NCBI GenBank assembly: GCA_963677395.2
Contig: OY781965.2
Span: 1,302,001 to 1,366,000 of the forward strand
From: G963667975 sp963677395
Lineage (GTDB): Bacteria > Bacteroidota > Bacteroidia > Bacteroidales > G963667975
Direction of reading: 5' to 3'
DNA: 64,000 nt
Shown here: positions 44,230 through 53,588 of the stretch, in pieces
Numbering within the stretch: the stretch's first letter is position 1
Layout: each line of letters opens with the position of its first letter
Translations under genes and position numbers: made by a program
Notes under the pieces: generated by a model
Told to the model about the DNA's origin: nothing
The model's database searches: none
The model's input: only the letters and a program-made list of their open reading frames with translations

Positions 44230-44487
44230 CTATGAGGAAGGATTACTTTTGGGACGTTTATGTTCCATGTATTTACTGATTCCATAAGTCAGTCCTAACA
44301 CAAGCAATACAGTAAGACCTCCATTGATTGGGGCTCCGCCACCGCTTACAGGACTAGCTCCCGGTGCTCCAACAGGAGAAAGTCCTCCTGAATTTCCGCC
44401 GCCCGGATGCGGAGGTTGTGCATTACTTAATACAGATGTCAATGCAAGTATAACCATGATTATTGTTGTTCTGATAATCTTTTTCAT
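44230..44487 (-). CDS. Small exported protein with P-I-N-G-G-L anchor tail (PID-CTERM-like), paralogue 2
   Basis: 85 residues. Signal peptide about 1-23 (ends SNAQ), linker PPHPGGGNSGG and PVGAPGASPVSGGG, then APINGGLT, membrane segment VLLVLGLTYGI and a basic tail (KYMEHKRPK). It follows the same plan as the paralogue at 299-541 and nearly matches it in the linker (PPHPGG, SPVGAPG). Like that one it follows a large gene with a T9SS tail. Here the Asp of the motif is Asn. Confidence 0.75.
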   Translation of the reverse strand: MKKIIRTTIIMVILALTSVLSNAQPPHPGGGNSGGLSPVGAPGASPVSGGGAPINGGLTVLLVLGLTYGISKYMEHKRPKSNPSS

Positions 44488-44518
44488 TCTGTTTTACTTT
44501 TTTGTTTTGGGTTAAAAA

Positions 44519-44551
44519 GAGGTTGATGTTGTTTACACATCCATCAACCTC
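44519..44551 (-). terminator. Terminator after the triple phosphoesterase gene
   Basis: GAGGTTGATG and CATCAACCTC pair perfectly around a 13-base loop; on the minus strand CTTTTTAACCC follows. Confidence 0.78.
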
Positions 44552-44568
44552 ACAAAAATGCAGCATTA

Positions 44569-47500
44569 TTATTTAATAAAAACCTTTTGGGTATAGGTTT
44601 TACCGGAAGTAATTACTTTTACAATGTAATATGCTGGTTCCATGTTAAGTGTCAGTGTGTTTGCCGAAGCAGACTCTTTAACTATTTGTCCGAGCATATT
44701 TAAAATCTGAATACCACGAACTGTTTCTGTATCACTGTTAAGTATGTGGAGTACGTTATTATTTACGTAAATAATGATTGACGATTGTTGTGTTTCATCC
44801 GTGCTGTTTGCCGAACCGAAAAGAATGGAAAAACGATCGTGAGAATCTTGAATCTGAGCATCAAAGGTATATACAGGATTTTGATTCAGGTTGATGGTTT
44901 GGTTAAGTTTATGGTCAATCAGGTAAATAGGATTCTGAGAAGCAAAACTATTGAGTTCATTTGCAGTAAGGATAAAACTACCATTGTTACCTGCTTCAAA
45001 ATTCATAGAGATTGACACAGCTTGATTTGAAGCAGATTCGCCCATAACATTGATAGCAAGATTTTCGCTGCCAGCAATAGTGTAGAGTTGAGGTGCATCA
45101 GCAGCCCCTTTCATTTTACGGCTGTCGTACATTGCATCATAACCATTGGTTGCATTGTTGTTGAAGGTAATGATAGCTTCATCCGAAAGGTTATTTCCAC
45201 TTACGTTTAAACGTAAAGTGTTTGCAGGTGAACTTTTTACTAATGGAGTTGCATCATGTTTTCTCCAACTTTCGCTAAAGGTAAAATTACCGTTTGAAAT
45301 TGCATCGATAAAGAAACCTTGATTTGCAGGGATAATTGCTGTTGCACCTAATTGTCCGATACCAGTTGCAGCATTATAGGTAGAGTATTGATGGTTTTGT
45401 TGATTCCATGTGTAGAATGAGGATGAGATGTTGGGCAAACCAAGTGACCATGCTGCGTCTGCGTCGATAGCCGAAGGGTAAGGATTGCCTATCAGATTGA
45501 ACCCATAACCGTTTAATAATCCGGTATTCATCAGTATCGGGGTTGAAACCGAACCATAATTGAAAGCATTATTTTTAAAGATTACGGTAGCGGTGTCATT
45601 TACAGCCCAGGCTGAATAAGCTTTTCCATTCATCAGAATTTGGTTTCCATTGGCTATACCTGTCCAGTTTCCATTGGAGTTGAACATCTGAACATAAACC
45701 TGTGGCATATCGTTGTTGTAGAATGCGTTTGCTTTCGCACCATTTACAGAACTCGACATCAGGTGCCATGCATTTGGAGCTATTTTACAGATTGCAGTTG
45801 CTTCTCCTTTTATTGAAAGATTGGCATTGCCTAATAAAGAACCACCCTCTTCAATGGTAATATCTTTACAAATAGCAGCTTCACCAATTACAGGCATGCG
45901 AGGTGCATCTTTGTTGATAATAACTCTTTGACTTTGAGTTGGAATAACACCTTCTGACCAGTTCGCAGCTTTGTTCCAGTTGCTATTTGCCGCTCCTGTC
46001 CAATTATTATCCTGAGTGTTTTTGATGATTTTAAATGAGTCGAATAAAGATGCAGTACCCTGATCGTTTACAGTATAAGTAGAGATAACAATCGTGTCGC
46101 TGCTAACTTCAACATTACTAAAGGTAGGCTCACCGGTTTGCCCGAATCGGCCGGTAAACATGCTGAAATAGTTTGAAATTCCAAGTCCGGCCTCAACAGC
46201 AGCCATCTGAGTCTGATTGCGTGGTTCATATTTTTTCTTACCTGCCGAGTTGTTGAGGAAGAAAATAGTTCCTTTTTTCGAATCGAAAATACCACCCAAT
46301 AATCCGGTTACATTATCGCGTGGAGTAGCTGTTACAATTTGTTGATTACTAACTGCACCTGGAATAAGAGAGATGTTTTTAACAGGTCCGATAATTTCGT
46401 AAATATGGTCATGACCTTGTAATGCCAAATCAATTTTTAAACTATCGAATACAGGACTCATTTTTAAACGAACAGTTTTGCCGTCACTATCACTTTGATG
46501 ACTACCACTGCCTGTGTACATTGTTTTATGGTAATATGCAATTCTCCATTTTACTTCAGGATTAGCTTTCACTTGGTTGCTCATCCAAACTGCTAATGAA
46601 TCAAGATAGCCAGCAGTACTATAATTTTCATAAGTCATAGCCATAAATAATGCATCTCCATATACATAAGAGTAAACACTGCCCGGAGTAGTCGCTTTTG
46701 CATAATCAAAAGCAACTGAATCGGTGTTGAAATGATAAGTGAAGTTTCTATTGGCAGATACATCATGGTTTCCTTGTATCGGAGCAAATGGTTTGTTCAG
46801 GAGGATATCTTGTTGCGTTTCAAATAATTGTTCCCATTCCCATTCTGAATTGGACGAGCCGGAGGTTTCAACCAGATCGCCGCAATGTAGCCAGAAGTTT
46901 GCATTTGGATACAGCGAATTTGCTGCATGTGTCGTTTTTTGAGAAATACCAAACATTTCATCCGTATTTGCCTGAGGATCGGTAGTATAAATAAAGGAGA
47001 AAGTTTCTTTTCCGGCTACAGCAGTTTTAAATGATCCGATTTCACTCCATGCCCCGTTTTTTCCAACGCGGTATGAATAAATAGTGTTAGGGGTTAATCC
47101 GGTTGCTATAGCTTTGTTGAACATATAACTTTTCTTGGTATTGTTGGCAATTCCTGCAAGTGTGGAAAGATTATTTGCCGATACATTATAATTGAGATTT
47201 TTTACAGAATCACAACGCGCAGTGATTTCCATCAATGGATTGTTGAATACAGAAGCATTTGAAGCAACTCCCTGTACTATCTGAACTTTTCCACCTGTAA
47301 TTCCTGCATTGGTAAACCAGTTAAAGCCCATACGTGTTTTGGGATCTTTGTTTATATTGATTGTGATATTGTAAGGCATTGAAGATGACTTCATTTTAGA
47401 GATGATTGTATTCATGTTTGCAATACTGCTTGAATCCCGGCTTGCCTGTAACGTTTTTTTCGCTTTCAGGAAAAGAGTCCAGGTTGGAACAGTATAGCCA

Positions 47501-50445
47501 GTTTGATTGAAATTGTTCACAATCATTAACATAGAATCAACAGCATTGCGCAAGGGCAAATCAACATCGTTATCCATTGGTGCTAAATCGGTACGTAAAC
47601 TGGCAATTGTTGAAGAAAGAACAGTTTGCCCTACAGAATTCAAATAGCTTAAGAATCCTTGCTCACTTGCCGGAATTGTTTCATCACCATTGTAATGGGC
47701 CTCAAAAGCACTTACAATGTGAGGCGTAACAGCATTTGTAGTTGCAGCATCTAATGAATAAGGAGGATGTTGTAATTGATAGTTAACAATACCGGTTAAT
47801 CCTTGGGTGAGAAAATTATGAGCATAATCCTGAAAAGGCAAACCGTTGGTGTTGAAGTTTATATTTGTTATATAGTTAGTGGTAACATTAAGAATACTGT
47901 CGCTATTTAACTGCATTACTCTGTAAGGGCATGGCCAAGTAACTGCAGATCCAGTTTCAATATCATAAATAAAAGCAGCGTTTCCTGATAATGAACGTTT
48001 GGTTATATCATTTGCATGATAATGACCCGTAAACATCATTTTTAATCCGGAATTTGCAAAGTTTTTCGAAATAGTATCCCAACCGTTTACAACGTATTCG
48101 GGAAAAGCAATGCTTTGTCCTGTATAATGTTCAGTTACTCCATGATGCATCATGCCTAAAACAACAGCACCTGAATCTCTTGCTTCTTTTAATCTGTCGA
48201 GTACCCATTTATATGTAGATAATTTGAACTTGCCTTCGGTTACAGGTTCATTTGCAACCATATTTGAATCATAAGAGCAGGCATCAATAGCCAATACCCA
48301 TAGTTTTTGTTTAGGTTTCGCCAGATATGAAAGAGATGCAGTGTCGGTTTTAGATGCTTCAGCATAACCAAATTGATTGTAAATAGCTTTGAAATCAAGA
48401 GGTGAAACAGAATCGACTTTAGTTTGCAAATTGCCGTCATAACGGTATGCGTGTACATTGTTTACATCGTGATTCCCGGGGACAACAAACACTTTTGTTA
48501 TACCGTTCGATTCAATATTTGCGAGATATTGTGCCAGCTTTTGATGGCTGACTTTTTCGCCATCTTTGGTAAGGTCACCAGGAACAAGGAATATTTCCGG
48601 TCTTTCATTATAGATCTTGCTTGTCAGTTCCTGCATTATCGCGTCACTTTCTTTAATCAGTTTTCTGTCATACGAAAGGTACGTTTGAAATGCAACTCCA
48701 TCATTAATAAGTAATGAAGGATCCATTAAGTGTAGGTCGCTGGCAACACATATTTTGGAATTGCCTAATACGGATTGATTTTGTGTAAATGAAGCTGTGG
48801 AAATTGAATCATTTAAGTTAGAAGCAACAAAAACAGGATTGGTGTAAAACCATAAATCAGCAAAAGCTTTCGATGCATTATTGGGATACATCAATGAATC
48901 AGACAATGGATTCCCGTTTGCATCCGTTTCATTTGCAATATTTAACCCCAGATTTGTTCCGCGTAAGCGATAGTATATAGTGTCGCTGTAATTATTCAAA
49001 ACGAAAGTCATTTCTTTCCAGCCATTTCCTAAATCAACCCATGATTTACTGGTTAATCCATTGTTGTCGGTAATGCCACCGGTAGCATCAAAGCGAGCAA
49101 TAACACTTGTGGTTGATACGCCTGGGATATTATAATTAGGATTTGTAGGTTGAATTTTTCCTTTTACTCTTCCGGAAATAAGATCAATGTGGTTAAGAAC
49201 AGGATTATTATAAGCACTATATACGTTATGATTAGTTCCCTGAGGATCTCTTACTTTAATATGTAAAACTTTGGTTTTTCCACAAAGAGGAAGAGTTTGT
49301 CCCATAGTTGCCATAACTCCATTTGTATTCATTGGTGCAATTTCGAAAATGAGAGAATCAATTAAATCTCCATTTACAACATAGCTGTTTCCGGAACGTA
49401 GTCCGTCCACATAAGCCTGAGGGTTGTTTTTGTCAGAAACGTGTGTATATGTTTTCTGATATTCACCGGGCCAGAAATCAGCACCCTGATCATTATGAAA
49501 ATCAGAACTTGCAAACAACCACCATGCACGACCTTCACTTAATAATGCATCCCATAAACCACCTACTTTTGCAGCATAAATACCGCAACCACCATAGGTT
49601 GTGATGCCGTCAGTGTTATACGATTTTTTGTATTCGCCACGATCAGGAGCTTTTTGATGTCCTCCCATACTTTCGAATCCGAAACAAACAGTTGGTCCTG
49701 CATTATTCATATCTCTGAAAGCAGCAATGTTGTATAAACTTTTGCGTTCGGGATGTGCAGGAACCATCCATGCTGTATTTGGATAATTTGCCTGAACCCA
49801 GCTGATTGCTTCCAGAGCTTTCGAGTGATTATTTCCATTGGTGCTTTTGGTCCAACCTTGAGCTGCGCCGCCGATTTGATCTGCATCATTTGCGTCAAAT
49901 TTGAATTCAAATTCAGCAACAGGGTTTGCATTGGGGCTTGTTTCATACTGATTGTTGATGATTCCCATCGAACAATGTTCATGACCGGGAACATTCCATT
50001 CCAAAGCCTGAAAAATAGTTTTTCCCGGAAATAATACTCTTGTGTTTAATACATCCTGAAAAGAGTTGTCGCGGATTGATTGCCAACGCCACATGTTTTG
50101 GTGTCCACTACTCATACTTATCGTTCCTAAAACAGGAATTGGGTTGTATGAATCCCAAAAGGTGGTTGCATTTCCAAGGTTTAATCCGGAAAAACGGCCA
50201 TCACGATTAAATCCGCCACCATGCTCGCTGTTAGCCCACCATTGCAATCCGAAATGTGCATTACTTTTCATCACGGTATCAATGCTGTAAGAGCCGTCGG
50301 TGTAAGTAGAATGCTGATGGAAATCACCAGCCACATAGCCGGAGTTTTGTGCATTTGCCTGATTCAAGAAGCAAGTACTACCTCCAAGCATAAAAAGAGC
50401 AAACCATTTAGCTCGCTTTCGAAAAGAGAATACAACTGATTTCAT
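44569..50445 (-). CDS. Giant secreted triple phosphoesterase with T9SS type A sorting tail
   Basis: 1958 residues. Signal peptide about 1-32 (ends QANAQ). Domain 1 (about 35-370) is a PHP/CehA-type phosphoesterase: GDFHQHSTYTDGSYS, NSEHGGG, SSDFHNDQGA. Domain 2 (about 570-860) is a calcineurin-like metallophosphoesterase: VASDLHLMD, VPGDLTKDG, VPGNHDVNN, MMHHG, FTGHYHAND. Domain 3 (about 1065-1480) has an Fn3-like lead (GFNWFTNAG, YSYRVG) and a purple-acid-phosphatase-like set: YTTDPQAN, LHCGDLVE, QGNHDVSA, YYHKTMY, LQGHDHIYE. The C-terminal about 440 residues match the scaffold protein at 636-4412 and end in a Por-secretion tail (IQILNMLGQIV, YYIVKVITSGKTYTQKVFIK-type end). It probably removes phosphate from extracellular organic phosphates. 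Confidence 0.86.
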   Translation of the reverse strand: MKSVVFSFRKRAKWFALFMLGGSTCFLNQANAQNSGYVAGDFHQHSTYTDGSYSIDTVMKSNAHFGLQWWANSEHGGGFNRDGRFSGLNLGNATTFWDSYNPIPVLGTISMSSGHQNMWRWQSIRDNSFQDVLNTRVLFPGKTIFQALEWNVPGHEHCSMGIINNQYETSPNANPVAEFEFKFDANDADQIGGAAQGWTKSTNGNNHSKALEAISWVQANYPNTAWMVPAHPERKSLYNIAAFRDMNNAGPTVCFGFESMGGHQKAPDRGEYKKSYNTDGITTYGGCGIYAAKVGGLWDALLSEGRAWWLFASSDFHNDQGADFWPGEYQKTYTHVSDKNNPQAYVDGLRSGNSYVVNGDLIDSLIFEIAPMNTNGVMATMGQTLPLCGKTKVLHIKVRDPQGTNHNVYSAYNNPVLNHIDLISGRVKGKIQPTNPNYNIPGVSTTSVIARFDATGGITDNNGLTSKSWVDLGNGWKEMTFVLNNYSDTIYYRLRGTNLGLNIANETDANGNPLSDSLMYPNNASKAFADLWFYTNPVFVASNLNDSISTASFTQNQSVLGNSKICVASDLHLMDPSLLINDGVAFQTYLSYDRKLIKESDAIMQELTSKIYNERPEIFLVPGDLTKDGEKVSHQKLAQYLANIESNGITKVFVVPGNHDVNNVHAYRYDGNLQTKVDSVSPLDFKAIYNQFGYAEASKTDTASLSYLAKPKQKLWVLAIDACSYDSNMVANEPVTEGKFKLSTYKWVLDRLKEARDSGAVVLGMMHHGVTEHYTGQSIAFPEYVVNGWDTISKNFANSGLKMMFTGHYHANDITKRSLSGNAAFIYDIETGSAVTWPCPYRVMQLNSDSILNVTTNYITNINFNTNGLPFQDYAHNFLTQGLTGIVNYQLQHPPYSLDAATTNAVTPHIVSAFEAHYNGDETIPASEQGFLSYLNSVGQTVLSSTIASLRTDLAPMDNDVDLPLRNAVDSMLMIVNNFNQTGYTVPTWTLFLKAKKTLQASRDSSSIANMNTIISKMKSSSMPYNITININKDPKTRMGFNWFTNAGITGGKVQIVQGVASNASVFNNPLMEITARCDSVKNLNYNVSANNLSTLAGIANNTKKSYMFNKAIATGLTPNTIYSYRVGKNGAWSEIGSFKTAVAGKETFSFIYTTDPQANTDEMFGISQKTTHAANSLYPNANFWLHCGDLVETSGSSNSEWEWEQLFETQQDILLNKPFAPIQGNHDVSANRNFTYHFNTDSVAFDYAKATTPGSVYSYVYGDALFMAMTYENYSTAGYLDSLAVWMSNQVKANPEVKWRIAYYHKTMYTGSGSHQSDSDGKTVRLKMSPVFDSLKIDLALQGHDHIYEIIGPVKNISLIPGAVSNQQIVTATPRDNVTGLLGGIFDSKKGTIFFLNNSAGKKKYEPRNQTQMAAVEAGLGISNYFSMFTGRFGQTGEPTFSNVEVSSDTIVISTYTVNDQGTASLFDSFKIIKNTQDNNWTGAANSNWNKAANWSEGVIPTQSQRVIINKDAPRMPVIGEAAICKDITIEEGGSLLGNANLSIKGEATAICKIAPNAWHLMSSSVNGAKANAFYNNDMPQVYVQMFNSNGNWTGIANGNQILMNGKAYSAWAVNDTATVIFKNNAFNYGSVSTPILMNTGLLNGYGFNLIGNPYPSAIDADAAWSLGLPNISSSFYTWNQQNHQYSTYNAATGIGQLGATAIIPANQGFFIDAISNGNFTFSESWRKHDATPLVKSSPANTLRLNVSGNNLSDEAIITFNNNATNGYDAMYDSRKMKGAADAPQLYTIAGSENLAINVMGESASNQAVSISMNFEAGNNGSFILTANELNSFASQNPIYLIDHKLNQTINLNQNPVYTFDAQIQDSHDRFSILFGSANSTDETQQSSIIIYVNNNVLHILNSDTETVRGIQILNMLGQIVKESASANTLTLNMEPAYYIVKVITSGKTYTQKVFIK

Positions 50446-50468
50446 AAAATTGTGAATTGATTGTGTCG

Positions 50469-50476
50469 CAAATGTA
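50469..50476 (-). promoter_or_regulatory. Candidate -7 box (TACATTTG) of the triple phosphoesterase gene
   Basis: TACATTTG on the minus strand fits TAnnTTTG and lies 24 bases before the start at 50445. The -33 element is poor. No Pho-box-like repeat was recognised. Confidence 0.42.
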
Positions 50477-50706
50477 CCTGTACCGATTTGCTTTATTTTT
50501 TACGGAATGTAATCCTTCTGTAAAGTATCTGTTAAGGAATACATCTAGTAGATTTAGATTGAATCTAAAGTGTGTGTAATGTGTTGTTTATGAATGTGCT
50601 GTTTGTGAATGCGATTTAAACTAATTCGACTTAAGTTAAAAGATTATGAAGCTGGACAACAGAAACGGTAACAGAAAGGAGCATTTTCAAATCAAGATAA
50701 AAAGCA

Positions 50707-50733
50707 AAGAGGCAATCCAATCAAGGTTGCCTC
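50707..50733 (-). terminator. Hairpin in the gap before the phosphoesterase gene
   Basis: AGAGGCAA pairs with TTGCCTCT around an 11-base loop. It is the second of two hairpins in the 419-base gap 50446-50864. The rest of that gap holds no gene that I can see. Confidence 0.5.
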
Positions 50734-50783
50734 TGGCTTGAAGAGTATAGAAGAAAACTAAGCAAAAATGTTCATGAAAAAAG

Positions 50784-50843
50784 AATGCCCCTGAAAACGA
50801 AATTTAAATGTTTTGCAAAACTGATGATGAGAAGAGGGGCATT
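50784..50843 (-). terminator. Terminator of anchor-protein gene 3, large structured loop
   Basis: AATGCCCCT and AGGGGCATT pair perfectly; on the minus strand the stem is followed by CTTTTTTC. The 42-base loop itself contains the palindrome GTTTTGCAAAAC. Confidence 0.68.
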
Positions 50844-50864
50844 CTGACCTTAGAAAAATGAAGA

Positions 50865-51098
50865 TTACTTATTCTTCTTCCATTGATATACTTTGTTTCC
50901 GCCGTACAAAGCACTTACGGTAAGAAGAATGGATAATCCACCATCAATTGGAGCTTCCCCTCCACTGATAGGAGCTCCGCTTCCATCAGGAGGAGTATTG
51001 CCATTGCCACCACCGGGCTTAGGCTGAGCTATAGAAAGTACCGGACATAATGCCATGATTGCGAACAGTACAACAAAATTGTAAATTTGCCTTTTCAT
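50865..51098 (-). CDS. Small exported protein with P-I-D-G-G-L anchor tail (PID-CTERM-like), paralogue 3
   Basis: 77 residues from MKRQIYNFVVLF. The frame is open to 51131, but a TAATTTTG promoter box at 51129-51136 and the signal peptide place the start at 51098. Signal peptide about 1-24 (ends LSIAQ), linker PKPGGGNGNTPPDG, then APIDGGLS, membrane segment ILLTVSALYGG and basic NKVYQWKKNK. The tail is nearly the same as that at 299-541 (YQWKK). It is upstream of the triple phosphoesterase gene on the same strand, separated by two hairpins. Confidence 0.75.
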   Translation of the reverse strand: MKRQIYNFVVLFAIMALCPVLSIAQPKPGGGNGNTPPDGSGAPISGGEAPIDGGLSILLTVSALYGGNKVYQWKKNK

Positions 51099-51128
51099 TG
51101 TTGTTTTGGATGTTGATTTCTTTGATCC

Positions 51129-51136
51129 CAAAATTA
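51129..51136 (-). promoter_or_regulatory. Candidate -7 box (TAATTTTG) of anchor-protein gene 3
   Basis: TAATTTTG fits TAnnTTTG, 31 bases before the chosen start. A TTG element lies 23 bases upstream of it, a slightly long spacing. The box decides the start codon, since it overlaps the longer frame. Confidence 0.45.
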
Positions 51137-51345
51137 GGTTCTGAGATCATGAGCATTATCAATTGAATTTAAACTTTCAATAAATTCTTCTTTAATAATA
51201 TAGCTATGTATGAAGCCTTATTCAGGATGCAAGAGTATAAGTATTTGGTTATGAGTATATGGGTAGTTAATAATTATTTCTGTTAATTCCAGCAGGTTAA
51301 GAAATTTGTATCTGGATATATTTATGAGTATTGGTAAAAGTGAAA

Positions 51346-51373
51346 AACCCTGCTCTCCATCAGGGACAGGGTT
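51346..51373 (-). terminator. Terminator of the ulosonic acid operon
   Basis: AACCCTG and CAGGGTT pair around a 14-base loop; the minus strand continues TTTCAC. It lies 25 bases past the NeuB stop and closes the eight-gene operon that starts at 59190. Confidence 0.72.
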
Positions 51374-51397
51374 ATACAGAGAATAGTAATAAAAGTA

Positions 51398-52276
51398 TTA
51401 GAGAGAAGTGAATTTTCGTAATTTTTTCAAGGAACTGAGCTCACTTTCATAAACCTGTTTCTTGCCGTTACCCATTGCACGTTCAATGTCTCTGACGTCT
51501 TTTACCAAGCGAAACATTCCGGTAATTTCTACAGAAGCAGCCTGATCTGTTCCCCACATTGCCCTGTCTAGAGTAATGTGGCGCTCCAGAAAGCTTGCCC
51601 CCATTGCTACCGCTGCAAGGGTAGGGGCGAGACCTGTTTCATGACCTGAATAACCGATCGGAATTTCAGGATATTTCATTTTGAATGAATGAATTACTTT
51701 CAGGTTTAATTCATTGGTTTTACATGGATAAGTAGAGGTGCTTTGGGCAACCAACAATTGGTTGGAGCCTATAGTTTTGATAGCTTTATCAACTTCTGCT
51801 TCTGTGGACATTCCGGTTGAAATCATAATTGGAAGTCCTGTATTGCGTGCCTTAATAATAAGGTTTTCATCGGTTATAGAGGCAGATGCAATTTTAATAA
51901 CAAGTGGATGAAATTGCAGGATAAAGTTTAGCGCTTCTTCATCCCAAGGTGAAACAAACCAATGGATACCACGTTCCTTGCAATATCGGTCTATTTCGGC
52001 ATACTCAGCTTGTCCAAATTCAACTTTATGACGATATTCAATATAAGTCATGCGTCCCCATGGTGTATCACGTTCAATACTCCACTGGTCACGGGGAGTG
52101 CAAAGTTCAGGCGTTCGTTTTTGAAACTTCACTGCATCACATCCTGCAAATACTGCTCCGTCAATAAGCTTTTTAGCGAGTTCGACAGAACCATTATGAT
52201 TTATTCCAATTTCTGCAATGATGTAAACGGGTTGACTATCTCCAATATATTTGTCACCAATTTTGACTAATCTCAT
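51398..52276 (-). CDS. neuB: NeuB-family ulosonic acid synthase without SAF domain
   Basis: 292 residues. The TIM-barrel NeuB domain is complete: AEIGINHNG (21-29), VKFQKRTPELC, WFVSPWDEEAL, KIASASITD, STGMST, QSTSTYPC, GYSGHE and ERHITLDRAMWGTDQAAS. The usual C-terminal SAF (antifreeze-like) domain of about 60 residues is missing. NeuB enzymes condense phosphoenolpyruvate with a six-carbon amino sugar to a nine-carbon ulosonic acid. Last gene of the minus-strand operon; its start overlaps the KdsC-like stop. Because the other genes lack an N-acetylmannosamine-type epimerase, the sugar is probably not plain sialic acid. Confidence 0.85.
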   Translation of the reverse strand: MRLVKIGDKYIGDSQPVYIIAEIGINHNGSVELAKKLIDGAVFAGCDAVKFQKRTPELCTPRDQWSIERDTPWGRMTYIEYRHKVEFGQAEYAEIDRYCKERGIHWFVSPWDEEALNFILQFHPLVIKIASASITDENLIIKARNTGLPIMISTGMSTEAEVDKAIKTIGSNQLLVAQSTSTYPCKTNELNLKVIHSFKMKYPEIPIGYSGHETGLAPTLAAVAMGASFLERHITLDRAMWGTDQAASVEITGMFRLVKDVRDIERAMGNGKKQVYESELSSLKKLRKFTSL

Positions 52277-52800
52277 TATGAATGTGTTGATTGTTTAGCA
52301 TAAATGATTAATTCACAGAGGTCTCTGAATGCACCGTTCCCTCCCGGACTAGGTGTGATATAATCTACAATCTCTTTGATTTCTGAAAATGCATCAGAGG
52401 GAGAACATGAAAGCCCTGCCACTTTTAAGAGATCACGATCATTGACATCATCTCCTATATATGCAATTTCATCAAAACGGAGATTTAGCTTTTCTGTAAT
52501 CTCTTTCATACATTTCAGTTTGTTTTTTATATCAAGATGAAGTTCTTTGATTTCTAATTTCTTTGCCCGTTTTTTTACTGGGATAGATAATTCTCCCGTT
52601 ATGATTCCGGTTTCGATGTCGCAAATTTTCCGAAGGCGTTCAACGCCCATTCCATCTCTGATGGAAAAGCGTTTTAACTCCTCACCGTTGGACGAATAGA
52701 ATATTCCTGAATCAGTTAATACCCCATCACAATCCGTAAAAACCCATTTAATTTTTTTCGCTTTTTCCAACACAATGGCTCTTGTTACCAACATGTCCAA
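52276..52800 (-). CDS. KdsC-like HAD phosphatase
   Basis: 174 residues, typical of the KdsC/CMP-sialate-linked phosphatase group. Nucleophile Asp23 and Asp25 (FTDCDGVLTDSG), FSIRDGMGVERLRK, TGELS, and late GDDVNDRDLLKVAGLS. It likely removes the phosphate from the NeuB product, if the substrate is the 9-phosphate form. It overlaps the SDR gene by 16 bases and touches the NeuB gene. Confidence 0.85.
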   Translation of the reverse strand: MDMLVTRAIVLEKAKKIKWVFTDCDGVLTDSGIFYSSNGEELKRFSIRDGMGVERLRKICDIETGIITGELSIPVKKRAKKLEIKELHLDIKNKLKCMKEITEKLNLRFDEIAYIGDDVNDRDLLKVAGLSCSPSDAFSEIKEIVDYITPSPGGNGAFRDLCELIIYAKQSTHS

Positions 52801-53588
52801 CCTCCGTCAATAATTAAATTAGAACCAGTCATATATGATGAAGCTTCAGAAGCAAGAAAAACAATCGCACCTTTGTAATCTTTTGCGCTTGCCATTCTTC
52901 CCAAGGGAGTTTTAATTGAATAGTTATGAATGAAATATGCGTCCTGACCGTTTTCCACACCACCGGGAGTGAGTGTGTTCACTCGTACTCCCTTTTCTCC
53001 CCAGTAAGACGCCAAATAGCGGGTGAGCATAAGTACCGCTCCTTTTGAAACAGAATAAGCAGGTGGTTTGAAGAAGATTTGTTCGCCTCGGTCGTTTTTA
53101 TATAATCGCTGATCAGGTGCTGATATTCCGTATGTTGATGAAATATTAATAATGCTTCCACTTTGCTGTTCAGCCATCTTTCGTCCAAATATCTGACAAC
53201 ACAAAAACGTTCCGGTAATGTTTGTTTCAATAGATTTATTCCATGTTTCGAGAGGGTAGTATTCGAATTTTGATTGTTCTAATAATGTTTTTGGATCTTC
53301 AACCATATCATTGATGGCTGCATTATTCACCAAAATATCAATTTTGCCAAAATCCTTTAAAATACGCTTGCAGGCGTTTTCCACTGATTTTTTACGGGTG
53401 ATATTGAATTCTTCCGGATATATTTTAGAGGGATATTCCTGAATCCATTCCATTTTCGTATTAGTGCGTAAATCTGCGGCAATTACAGTAGCACCTGCTT
53501 CAGCTAACGCAATACATAATTCTTTACCGATAAGTCCGGCTGAGCCGGTTACAATTGCAACTTTCCCAGATAGTTCAAATTCTTTCAT
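52785..53588 (-). CDS. Short-chain dehydrogenase/reductase
   Basis: 267 residues. Cofactor motif TGSAGLIG (14-21), NNAAIND, catalytic Tyr178 and Lys182 (YSVSK), and the C-terminal GSNLIIDGGW of classical SDRs. It would oxidise or reduce a sugar hydroxyl in the pathway. It overlaps the aminotransferase gene by four bases (ATGA type). Together they could convert a hydroxyl to a ketone and then to an amine. Confidence 0.85.
   Translation of the reverse strand: MKEFELSGKVAIVTGSAGLIGKELCIALAEAGATVIAADLRTNTKMEWIQEYPSKIYPEEFNITRKKSVENACKRILKDFGKIDILVNNAAINDMVEDPKTLLEQSKFEYYPLETWNKSIETNITGTFLCCQIFGRKMAEQQSGSIINISSTYGISAPDQRLYKNDRGEQIFFKPPAYSVSKGAVLMLTRYLASYWGEKGVRVNTLTPGGVENGQDAYFIHNYSIKTPLGRMASAKDYKGAIVFLASEASSYMTGSNLIIDGGWTCW

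Noticed and set aside
51099..51131. Longer start for anchor protein 3
   Set aside because: The extra 11 residues are polar and would overlap the TAATTTTG promoter box; the signal peptide starts at 51098.
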